Source: Candidatus Poribacteria bacterium
Lineage (GTDB): Bacteria > Abyssobacteria > SURF-5
Assembly (NCBI GenBank): GCA_016215705.1
Contig: JACRIR010000175.1
Span: 1-37,789 of the forward strand
DNA: 37,789 bases
Direction of reading: 5' to 3'
How positions within the stretch are numbered: position 1 is the first letter of the stretch; each line of letters starts with the position of its first letter. The notes beneath the pieces are model-generated. The model was not told where the DNA came from and did not search any database. It saw nothing but the letters and a program-made list of their open reading frames with translations. Below are positions 15,951 through 23,456 of this stretch, one piece after another. Position numbers and translations under genes: made by a program.

Positions 15951-17381
15951 GTGATGCGCAGGATACATCTGTTCTTAATCTTCGCCTTGCTGACTCTGCC
16001 ACCCTTTCTTTTGGCTGCAGAATCCGATTTCGTGCGGGTTATTACTATAAACGACGATATCATCAATCCCGTTGTCGCCGAGTATATTTCCGGGGCAATC
16101 GCGCAGGCCGAGAAGGAAGGCGCTGAGTGTCTTATCATCCAACTCGATACTCCCGGCGGACTTCTGGCATCTACGCGGAGAATCGTCAAGGAGTTGCTTA
16201 ACGCCGACGTGCCGATTGTGGTGTACGTCGCCCCCAGCGGGGCTCGCGCCGGCTCGGCCGGTGTCTTCATCACGCTCGCTGCCAACATAGCCGCGATGGC
16301 GCCCTCTACTAACATCGGAGCGGCGCACCCCGTGGACCTGGGCGGCGAAGGCGAAGGTTGGCGCGAAGCCTTCAAAGACCTCGAACAAAAAATGAAAGAG
16401 CTGGAGCGCCGGCAAAAGGGAGGCAAACCGGAAGAGGACAAACCAAAAGCCGTTGAGGAAAAGAAAACTGTCGAAGACGGCAAAGAAGAGTCCACCGGCT
16501 CGACGATGGGGGACAAAGTGCTGCATGATACCGTCGCGTGGACTCGCGCAATCGCCCGTCTGCGTGGCCGCAACGAGGAATGGGCGGTCAAGGCCGTGAC
16601 CCAAAGTCTCTCCATCACTCAGACCGAAGCCCTGGAGAAGAACGTGATCGATATGGTGTGCAAAGACCTCAAAGAACTCTTGGAAAAGATTGACGGACGG
16701 GAAGTGCAACTCCCACGCGGAACCGTTAAACTCGAAACAAGAGGCGTCCGAATCCAATATCAGGAGATGACCTCCCGGCAGAGAATACTCAACACAATCT
16801 CTAACCCGAATATCGCATATATCCTCATGATGCTCGGATTTTTCGGCCTGCTGTTCGAGGTCACCCACTCGGGCGCCATTTTCCCCGGCGTAGCCGGAGC
16901 AATATGCCTGATCGTCGCGTTCTATGCTTTCCAGACACTGCCCGTCAATTACGCGGGTGTCCTGCTCATCCTGCTGGCGCTCGTGCTCTTTGTCCTTGAG
17001 GCCAAGGTCACCAGTTACGGCCTGCTGACTATTGGAGGCCTGGTGTCGATGACACTGGGCTCCATCATGCTCATCGACACGCCTTATGAATTTCTGAGAA
17101 TCTCAAACACGGTCATCTTCCCTGTCGTATTCACCACCGCGGGTATCGTAGTCTTCCTCGTTACACTCGTGATACGCACGCACGCGCGCAAGAGCGTTGT
17201 CGGCCAGGAAGGCCTTGTGGGCATGACCGGCATAGCAGAGACTGGTATCTCACCATCCGGCAAGGTCCATGTCCACGGCGAAATATGGAATGCGCGAAGC
17301 TCGACGCCAATCGCCAGGAACGATAGAATCAAAGTCATAAGTGTGGAAGGAATGACTCTGGTCGTCGATAAAAGTGATTGA
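15951..17381 (+). CDS. nfeD: NfeD-family membrane serine protease (long form)
   Basis: ClpP-like membrane-bound protease that works with SPFH/stomatin proteins. About 476 residues from GTG 15951, 10-11 bases after AGGAGG (the ATG at 15954 is equally possible). In order: signal peptide ending near LLAAE, a ClpP-class domain with LDTPGG, catalytic Ser102 (ARAGSAG) and Lys189 (MGDKVLHD), several membrane helices (about 275-415), and a C-terminal OB-fold NfeD domain. Between the serine and lysine lies a Lys/Glu-rich insertion of roughly 50 residues. The slipin gene 88 bases downstream is its usual partner. Confidence 0.93.
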   Translation: MMRRIHLFLIFALLTLPPFLLAAESDFVRVITINDDIINPVVAEYISGAIAQAEKEGAECLIIQLDTPGGLLASTRRIVKELLNADVPIVVYVAPSGARAGSAGVFITLAANIAAMAPSTNIGAAHPVDLGGEGEGWREAFKDLEQKMKELERRQKGGKPEEDKPKAVEEKKTVEDGKEESTGSTMGDKVLHDTVAWTRAIARLRGRNEEWAVKAVTQSLSITQTEALEKNVIDMVCKDLKELLEKIDGREVQLPRGTVKLETRGVRIQYQEMTSRQRILNTISNPNIAYILMMLGFFGLLFEVTHSGAIFPGVAGAICLIVAFYAFQTLPVNYAGVLLILLALVLFVLEAKVTSYGLLTIGGLVSMTLGSIMLIDTPYEFLRISNTVIFPVVFTTAGIVVFLVTLVIRTHARKSVVGQEGLVGMTGIAETGISPSGKVHVHGEIWNARSSTPIARNDRIKVISVEGMTLVVDKSD

Positions 17382-17420
17382 TATCGATGACGCCTCTGTA
17401 AACTGAAGACCTGTAGACCG

Positions 17421-17449
17421 TGAACCATGAACCATAAACCATGAACCAT
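17421..17449. repeat. Heptamer tandem repeat TGAACCA
   Basis: Four period-7 units (TGAACCA, TGAACCA, TAAACCA, TGAACCA) directly upstream of the slipin ribosome site AGGAGG. Copy-number change here would alter the spacing of the intercistronic leader. Confidence 0.75.
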
Positions 17450-17469
17450 ATTTCTAGGAGGGTAATCAA

Positions 17470-18246
17470 ATGCCATCAGGTCTAATCTTCATATTGATGC
17501 CGATCCTTTACGTCATAAGCTGCGTCCGGATTCTCAACGAATATGAACGCGGCGTGATCTTCCGGCTCGGACGGGTGCTGCCGCAACCGAAAGGGCCTGG
17601 AATCGTGATGGTTTTCTGGCCGATTGACCGCATGGTGCGCGTGAGCCTGCGGCTGGTCGCGCTTGACGTTCCGCCGCAAGACGTGATCACGCGTGACAAC
17701 GTATCCATGAAAGTGAACGCTGTCACTTACTTCCGCGTGATGGACCCCATCAAGTCGATCATCGAGGTGGAAAACTTCCTTTTCGCCACGTCCCAGATGG
17801 CACAGACAACTTTGCGTAGCGTTCTCGGCCAGGCAGAACTCGATGAACTGCTGGCCCACCGCGACAAGATAAACCACGAACTCCAGGAAATTCTCGACCG
17901 CCAGACCGACCCATGGGGAATCAAAGTGTCCAACGTCGAGACTAAACACGTGGACCTACCGCAGGAAATGCAGCGCGCCATGGCGCGCCAGGCCGAAGCT
18001 GAACGCGAGCGCCGCGCCAAAGTCATCAACGCCGAGGGCGAATTCCAGGCAGCCCAGAGACTGGTCGACGCCGCCAAGATGATGGAAGAACATCCCATGG
18101 CGCTCCAGATGAGGTTCCTGCAGACCATGATCGAAGTGGGTTCGGAAAAGAATACGACCACCATTCTTCCGATTCCCATCGATTTGTTCCGGCCCTTTAT
18201 TACCGCCGAACTGAAGAACCTGGCAAAAGAACAGAAGCAGGGCTGA
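17470..18246 (+). CDS. Slipin (SPFH/stomatin-family protein)
   Basis: Membrane scaffold protein, 258 residues. An N-terminal membrane segment (about 4-19) is followed by the SPFH domain with [32 protein letters not shown], and [18 protein letters not shown]. The coiled-coil part contains [18 protein letters not shown]. The C-terminus has [15 protein letters not shown], typical of prokaryotic slipins. Start ATG 17470 follows AGGAGGGT. NfeD and slipin form a conserved pair in which NfeD cleaves the slipin C-terminus in studied archaea. Confidence 0.95.
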   Translation: MPSGLIFILMPILYVISCVRILNEYERGVIFRLGRVLPQPKGPGIVMVFWPIDRMVRVSLRLVALDVPPQDVITRDNVSMKVNAVTYFRVMDPIKSIIEVENFLFATSQMAQTTLRSVLGQAELDELLAHRDKINHELQEILDRQTDPWGIKVSNVETKHVDLPQEMQRAMARQAEAERERRAKVINAEGEFQAAQRLVDAAKMMEEHPMALQMRFLQTMIEVGSEKNTTTILPIPIDLFRPFITAELKNLAKEQKQG

Positions 18247-18338
18247 GGGAATCTGCTTACCAATTCGTAGGCGTGAATTCATTCGCACGTATGGGGCAAG
18301 AACAGTTTGGGAACATGGTCAATTGGTCTTAGGCCTCG

Positions 18339-18364
18339 TAGGCGTGTACGGCCGTGCGTCCCTA
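18339..18364. repeat. Degenerate hairpin of the GTAGGGGC...GCCCCTA class
   Basis: TAGGCGTGTACGG pairs with CCGTGCGTCCCTA with one mismatch and three wobbles. It resembles the neighbouring GTAGGGGC hairpins but with different inner arms, and looks decayed. Confidence 0.45.
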
Positions 18365-18374
18365 TGCTACTCAG

Positions 18375-18542
18375 TCTTAACATCATGAATTCCCCTCGTG
18401 ATTTCTTGCGCGAACCTCACGCATACAAATCACAAGGGCGCAATGAATTGCGCCCCTACAACCATGAATCAAGAAGCCCTGTAGGGGCGCGATTCATCGC
18501 GCCCGATGTATGCTGCTTGGTTGCGGCTGTGTTGCACTGTGT
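18375..18542. repeat. Dispersed repeat of about 165 bp, copy 1 (double hairpin)
   Basis: Holds two hairpins, GGGCGCAATGAATTGCGCCC (18436-18455) followed by CTAC, and 18481-18504 starting GTAG with inner arms CGCGAT/ATCGCG. An inverted copy at 25431-25595 shares both hairpins, the linker (CATGAATCAAGAA) and recognisable flanks such as CGTGATTTC and GATGTAT-C-TG-TT-GTTGCGGCT. It looks like a non-autonomous MITE-like element. It lies in the gap before the DUF4139 gene, and 18247-18374 holds nothing else I can support. Confidence 0.8.
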
Positions 18543-18698
18543 TATGTTACTGGAATTATTGAACAGATGCGTAGCCTTGAAACCAAGACTCGTTTCTTGG
18601 GAGCAGCCAACCCCACTGCGCGGGGTTGTTTCATTTTCCAATATTTCTTTTTCGCCTTGTTCCTTTCGCCTTTCACCTTCTCACTAAGGAGACCTCTT

Positions 18699-20117
18699 AT
18701 GCCCCGTTCCCTTTCTTGCGTCGTCGCACTCGTGATATTGCCGGTAGCACTCGTCTTAGCCGAAACCAGCGCCTTTGCTGATTTAGACGTGAACACCCAG
18801 CGCGTCATTGTCTTCAAAGACGGCTATTGTATGTTTGTCAAACAGGCTTCCGGCGGCCTCGACGCGACCGCGAAAGCATCCATCGACGGCGTTCCTGACG
18901 CTATGGTGCTCGGTTCTTTTTGGGTCCTGCCAAATATGGGAAAGATAACCGACATGGTCGCGAAGCAGCAGATTCTCCTCCGCCAGGGACGTCAGCAAAC
19001 CGAGAAGAGTCTGGCTCTGGCATTCAATCCCGAAATGGCCAATCAGGAAGTGCAAGTAACCATGCTTTACTTCAGTCCGGGCATCCGTTGGATTCCTACG
19101 TATCGGATCGCGCTTCACGATGACGGCAGCGCCGATTTGTCGATGCAAGCGGAAATTCTCAACGAGGCCGAAGACTTGAGCGGAGTCGCAACCGATCTCG
19201 TTGTCGGTGTTCCAAACTTCCGTTTCAAGGACGTAGTTTCACCCATGAGCCTCGAGGCGACTCTCAGGAACGCGCTCGCGCAAGTTGCCCCGCAGATCAT
19301 GAGTCAGTCGATGTCGAATATCCTGATGTCCCAGCGCGCAGGAGAGATGTATGCCCCGCGGGAAGAGTCCGGAACGCCTTCCCAACCGGCTGTTCCCGCC
19401 TTGCCGCCCGAACTGGCCGGCAAAGAATCGCATGACCTCTTCCTTTACCACATTCCGCAACTCTCCCTGAGAACGGGCGAGAGAGCGGTGATCCCCTTGA
19501 TAGCGGCGGAGATTCCTGTTCGCCATATCTATACATGGGACGTCCGACTGAGCCGCTCCGGCGCTGAAGCCGTACCCGGCGCGAGCGAACGCTCGTCACC
19601 CGTCAAACTCCTCAAGAATGACATATGGCGGCAGATCGATCTGACCAATAAGACCGAGGTTCCGTGGACGACCGGCTCGGCTATCGTGATGGACGGCTAT
19701 CTGCCGATTGCTCAGGAACTACTTACATATACGCCCACCGGCGCCGACTGCCGGCTTCCCCTTACCATTGCGATGGACGTCAGGGGCACTTACGACGAAG
19801 ATGAAATCGGCCGCGACCTGAAAGGGATTCATTTCGACGGAAACGACTACGTCCGAATATCTAAAAAAGGGTCCTTGCGCGTGACAAACCACAAGAAGGA
19901 GATCGTCGAGTTGACTATCACCTGCCAATTCGGAGGGAATGCCACAAAAGCATCTGACGACGGCAAGTTCTCAGTAAGCGATTTCAATGATCAGGACTGG
20001 AGCGACTTCCGTGGAAGCCGCGCGCTCACCGGCCATACCACAATCACCTGGGACCTCGTTCTCGGAGCCGGCGAAACGAAAGACGTAACCTGTGAGTATT
20101 ACTACTACACGAGATAA
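18699..20117 (+). CDS. DUF4139-like secreted protein
   Basis: 472 residues from ATG 18699, seven bases after AAGGAGA; the frame is open further upstream but runs through repeats. A type I signal peptide ends near SAFA. The middle contains YFSPGIRWIPTYRIALHDDG and AEILNEAEDLSGVATDLVVG, matching the DUF4139 core (the region shared with MuiA-type proteins). The C-terminus has TITWDLVLGAGETKDVTCEY, the usual final beta-strand with GAGE turn. Function unknown; probably an exported beta-rich protein. It precedes the glycosidase gene by 33 bases on the same strand. Confidence 0.75.
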   Translation: MPRSLSCVVALVILPVALVLAETSAFADLDVNTQRVIVFKDGYCMFVKQASGGLDATAKASIDGVPDAMVLGSFWVLPNMGKITDMVAKQQILLRQGRQQTEKSLALAFNPEMANQEVQVTMLYFSPGIRWIPTYRIALHDDGSADLSMQAEILNEAEDLSGVATDLVVGVPNFRFKDVVSPMSLEATLRNALAQVAPQIMSQSMSNILMSQRAGEMYAPREESGTPSQPAVPALPPELAGKESHDLFLYHIPQLSLRTGERAVIPLIAAEIPVRHIYTWDVRLSRSGAEAVPGASERSSPVKLLKNDIWRQIDLTNKTEVPWTTGSAIVMDGYLPIAQELLTYTPTGADCRLPLTIAMDVRGTYDEDEIGRDLKGIHFDGNDYVRISKKGSLRVTNHKKEIVELTITCQFGGNATKASDDGKFSVSDFNDQDWSDFRGSRALTGHTTITWDLVLGAGETKDVTCEYYYYTR

Positions 20118-20150
20118 AGACGCCCGGGGACAGACCTTCAAGATTCACAA

Positions 20151-22130
20151 ATGGAGCGTATTGTGAATTCTGAAAACCTGTCCTCTCGGCCCTTTCAACC
20201 CCTGCCCCTGGGCCGCATCCGCCCGACCGGATGGCTAAAGCAACAACTTCAAATCCAGGCCAACGGCCTGAGCGGCCACCTCGATGAGTTCTGGCCCGAC
20301 GTCGCGGAAAGCCAATGGATCGGAGGCAAGGCCGAAGGCTGGGAGCGCGGCCCCTATTGGCTCGACGGAGTCGTGCCCCTCGCATTCCTGCTGAATGATC
20401 CGAAACTGAAATCAAAGGTTCGGCATTGGATCGATTCCATCCTTCAACTCCAGCACGAAGACGGCTGGCTCGGCCCGGTACTCGACGAAACATACGGCTA
20501 CAAGTACGACCCATGGCCCTCTTTCGTGGCGCTCAAGGCCTTGACCCAATACCACGAAGCCACAGCCGATGAGCGCGTCATTCCCGCCATTCAGAAGTTC
20601 TTAAAGAAGCTCGACGCGGTTCTCACCGAAGCCCCGTTGCAGATGTGGGGTCAGTATCGCTGGGCCGATCTTGTCCTCAGTATTCACTGGCTCTATGAGC
20701 GCACGGGCGAACGGTGGCTGCTCGATCTGGCGGCCAAGGCCCACAGTCAAGGATACGATTGGCGTAAGAATTTCGCCGACTTTGCGTTCAAGGAAAAGGT
20801 GAACGTAGAAAAAAGCGCAGAACAGGGGACTTTTCTCGCGACACACGTCGTGAACAACGCAATGGGAATCAAACACCCTGGCGTATGGTATCGGCAATCG
20901 CACAGCCTCGAAGATCGCGACGCTGTTTGGCAGATTCTCGATGTGTTCGACACATATCATGGCCAGGCCACCGGCGTATTCACGGGCGACGAGCACCTGG
21001 CCGGTCTCAATCCCTCCCAAGGCACGGAGCTCTGCGCGGTCGTTGAGTACATGTTCTCCCTGGAAATGCTATTAATGATTCTGGGCGACCAGAGACTGGC
21101 CGACCGCCTTGAACGCATCGCCTTCAATGCTTTGCCCGCCACATTCAAGCCCGACATGTGGGCTCATCAATACGTGCAGCAAGCCAACCAGGCAGTCTGC
21201 AAGCTATCCGAGGACCGCATTTATACCAACAACGGGCCCGACGCCAACATCTTCGGCCTCCAGCCCAACTTCGGATGCTGCACCGCGAACATGCATCAGG
21301 GCTGGCCGAAGTTTGCTTCACATTTGTGGATGAAAACTCTTGACGAGGGATTGGCTGCGGTCGCGTACGCTCCCTGCATAGTAGAAACCGAAATCAAAGG
21401 CCGTAGCGTTCGTATCGAAACTGAAACCGACTATCCGTTCGAGGACGCGATTCGTCTCACTGTGAAAATCGGGGACACGATGCCCCCAATCGCTCCCGTT
21501 GCAGAGGCAGACTCCCAGAAAATCGGGGACACGATGAAGCATCATGTCCCCGATTTTCTTTGCTTCCCTCTGCTGCTGCGGATTCCCGCCTGGGCTGAGA
21601 ATGCAACTGTCCGGGTTGGCGACGAAGCGCCATCGCCCGCCCAAGCCGGAACGTTTCACCGCATCGACCGCAATTGGGGAGAAAACGCCATCGTGACTCT
21701 GCAATTGCCCGCTCGTGTTCGAACCCAAACTCGCCACAATGGAGCGGTTTCCATCGAGCGAGGCCCGCTGATTTTCTCCCTGAGAATAGGGGAAGACTGG
21801 AAACAGATCGGCGGCGAAGCGCCCCACGCAGACTGGGAAGTCTACCCGACAACCGCATGGAACTATGCGCTCGATATAGATCGAGAGAATCCCGAGAAAT
21901 CCATATCTCTCGAATCACATCCTGTGGGCTCTTGCCCATTCTCTCCCGAAGGCGCACCCATTCGCGCGCGCGTCAAAGGCAAGCTCCTACCCGGCTGGCA
22001 ACTCGTGCAAAATGCGGCAGGTCCCGTTCCCCAAAGCCCTGTCCCCTCTTCCTCCCCGCTCGAAGACCTCGAACTCATACCCTACGGCTGCACGAACCTG
22101 CGCATAACCGAATTCCCGACGTTGCCGTGA
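20151..22130 (+). CDS. GH127/DUF1680-family glycoside hydrolase
   Basis: 659-residue protein like beta-L-arabinofuranosidases of family GH127. An N-terminal FQPLPLGRIRPTGWLKQQL segment leads an (alpha/alpha)6 barrel. The candidate catalytic/zinc site is E293, C295 (GTELC), C376 and C377 (NFGCCTANMHQGWPKF), matching the Glu and Cys residues of characterised GH127 enzymes. C-terminal beta domains contain FPLLLRIPAWAENATV and GAVSIERGPLIFSLR. Residues about 440-471 are encoded by a palindromic repeat (21464-21558) inserted in frame between IRLTVK and FPLLLRIPAW. No signal peptide is seen. No clear ribosome site precedes ATG 20151, and GTG 20163 is an alternative. Confidence 0.85.
   Translation: MERIVNSENLSSRPFQPLPLGRIRPTGWLKQQLQIQANGLSGHLDEFWPDVAESQWIGGKAEGWERGPYWLDGVVPLAFLLNDPKLKSKVRHWIDSILQLQHEDGWLGPVLDETYGYKYDPWPSFVALKALTQYHEATADERVIPAIQKFLKKLDAVLTEAPLQMWGQYRWADLVLSIHWLYERTGERWLLDLAAKAHSQGYDWRKNFADFAFKEKVNVEKSAEQGTFLATHVVNNAMGIKHPGVWYRQSHSLEDRDAVWQILDVFDTYHGQATGVFTGDEHLAGLNPSQGTELCAVVEYMFSLEMLLMILGDQRLADRLERIAFNALPATFKPDMWAHQYVQQANQAVCKLSEDRIYTNNGPDANIFGLQPNFGCCTANMHQGWPKFASHLWMKTLDEGLAAVAYAPCIVETEIKGRSVRIETETDYPFEDAIRLTVKIGDTMPPIAPVAEADSQKIGDTMKHHVPDFLCFPLLLRIPAWAENATVRVGDEAPSPAQAGTFHRIDRNWGENAIVTLQLPARVRTQTRHNGAVSIERGPLIFSLRIGEDWKQIGGEAPHADWEVYPTTAWNYALDIDRENPEKSISLESHPVGSCPFSPEGAPIRARVKGKLLPGWQLVQNAAGPVPQSPVPSSSPLEDLELIPYGCTNLRITEFPTLP
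21464..21558. repeat. GGGGACAC palindromic repeat, copy C, inside a gene
   Basis: A half element (GAAAATCGGGGACACGATG, 21464-21482) is repeated exactly at 21518-21536, where it continues as a hairpin with 21540-21558 (19 bp, one wobble). The whole stretch is a multiple of three in effect and stays open, coding for an extra segment in the glycosidase. Confidence 0.88.
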
Positions 22131-22316
22131 AACCGCTGATTCCAACGATCAGAAAGCTCTTCTTATCCACAGATTGCGCCGATTCTCGCTGATTCCCGAA
22201 TCATTCCGGCGAAGCCTGTCCTCGACGTGTCACTCTTCTGATTGAATCAACCGGAATAACAGATATCTTCTCTTCGATGGCGTACTCCTCGCGAGCCGGA
22301 TAGACCACCCACAGGT
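22131..22316. other. Intergenic region with decayed repeats
   Basis: Contains a CACAGATTGCGCCGATT-CGCTGATT type word (about 22159-22195) and a truncated third copy of the TCATTCCCGCGAA repeat (about 22197-22232). No gene supported. Confidence 0.5.
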
Positions 22317-22411
22317 GTTGGGGGCATCCAACAAAACAAGGATTGAAACCGGAGACCTGCCTCCTCAGCGGGGTCAGCGTCGCGCCCCCCGCGGGGCGCG
22401 TGGATTGAAAC
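22317..22411. CRISPR. CRISPR remnant with two different repeats
   Basis: Two 33-base units both end in GGATTGAAAC. Unit 2 (22379-22411) has the hallmark type I-C form: GT, then an 8-bp stem CGCGCCCC/GGGGCGCG, then TGGATTGAAAC. Unit 1 (22317-22349) begins GTTGG, has a weak stem GTTGG/CCAAC, and ends AAAACAAGGATTGAAAC, the form of another repeat class. They are separated by 29 bases (22350-22378), slightly short for a type I-C spacer. No further repeat follows and no cas gene is in the window. Best read as an array remnant, not an active locus. Confidence 0.55.
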
Positions 22412-22562
22412 CCCGTTGCAGGATTGGAGCGCTGCGGCCCTGCGCGATTGATAGTTTCTGTCAAAGCCGGTCTTGACTTTCCTGCCGATTTGCGCTAGTC
22501 TTGCGACATTGTTGCTCGATGGAACGCGCGGAGGCATTCTGTGTGGAAACGGTCTATTGCCT

Positions 22563-22903
22563 ATGCGAACGATAAGAGATTCAATAACTCTCGATGAACT
22601 AAGACAGATGGCTTCGCCTTCCTTTGAAAATGTGGTGTGGCAGTCATTGACGTTGAACGAGAGATTATCGCGCTTGACGCAGAACTCCATTCTGATCTGG
22701 AGACCGCGCTCCTACAGGATGGATCGCACCAGAAGAGCCTTTGGGGAATCAAGTTATATCCGGAATTGCCGGCGGATCAGTTTATTGAATTCGATTCTCT
22801 GATTAATATTCGCCCTTCGCAGGGCAACCGCAGTCGTGGGGTGGAGGACGAGAATATCCGCAAAGGAATTGTCGGTATAGTGGCAAAGAGGATCAAGCGA
22901 TGA
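22563..22903 (+). pseudogene. DUF5674-like gene with frameshift
   Basis: The N-terminal part (MRTIRDSITLDELRQMASP..., from ATG 22563) and the conserved remainder (AVIDVEREIIALDAELHSD, LWGIKLYPE, FIEFDSLINIRPSQGNRSRG, to 22903) are in different frames. The switch needs a one-base loss (or -1 slip) near 22632-22640 in GTGGTGTGG. Together they form one DUF5674-like protein of about 113 residues. A GTG at 22637 could still start a shortened 88-residue protein. The stop overlaps the start of the next gene as ATGA. Function unknown. Sequencing error, true pseudogene and recoding are all possible. Confidence 0.65.
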
Positions 22904-23232
22904 ATTACCAACACAAAGAGCTTGCCGCCGGACGCTGGCGGCAGTTGTCGTTTGTCCAGCAAATGGCAAATGTCGGCAGTGAGGTCGAACGGTCGCTGAA
23001 CTGGCGGGCCAAGAACAATGCCGACTACTCTCAAAAGGCGTTTGAGCGCGCTCTTGAATTGATAGACTTGACGTTAGAAGACCCAAGAAACATAAACCGG
23101 CTTAAGGAGATTGCCCGCCTTCGCGAGGCGTTAGCTGATTTTTTTGTGGGTTCGAACGAGTTCTCTTCGACTGACACATCGTGGAGGAGATACTTCTTGT
23201 TCTTTGCCTTTGCCGCCCGCAAAGATTGTTGA
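22900..23232 (+). CDS. Hypothetical protein, partner of DUF5674 gene
   Basis: 110 residues, helical and charged, beginning NYQHKELAAGRWRQLSFVQQ, with MANVGSEVERSLNWR, AFERALELIDLTLEDPRN and a terminal aromatic stretch (RRYFLFFAFAARKDC). I recognise the pattern as a widespread uncharacterised family often found next to DUF5674 genes. Start overlaps the previous stop by four bases, so translation is coupled. Size, tight coupling and setting would fit a toxin-antitoxin-like pair, but nothing in the sequence proves it. Confidence 0.7.
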   Translation: MNYQHKELAAGRWRQLSFVQQMANVGSEVERSLNWRAKNNADYSQKAFERALELIDLTLEDPRNINRLKEIARLREALADFFVGSNEFSSTDTSWRRYFLFFAFAARKDC

Positions 23233-23347
23233 AACGCGCGCACCCATTCTCTTGCCTCCTGTCGAGTTTCTTTTGTTATGGCAGATCATGTCCTCTTCTG
23301 CGAATAATCCCCACACATCCCCATTCGTGTTCCAATCTATTCTTCCT

Positions 23348-23377
23348 TTGACTTTTTTCGGAAGGGTCTGCTAGTAT
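23348..23377 (+). promoter_or_regulatory. Candidate promoter of the acyl-CoA ligase gene
   Basis: TTGACT (23348-23353), 18-base spacer, TAGTAT (23372-23377), about 80 bases ahead of the start codon. Confidence 0.45.
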
Positions 23378-23456
23378 TGAGACAGTTGGTGATTCATTGG
23401 CAGCCCTCCCTGTTCTTGCCCTCTTCAAACCGGTTGACAAATCGGGGGGATATCTT

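Noticed and set aside
22317-22411. Functional CRISPR-Cas locus
   Set aside because: Only two non-identical repeats, one short spacer-like segment, and no cas genes.
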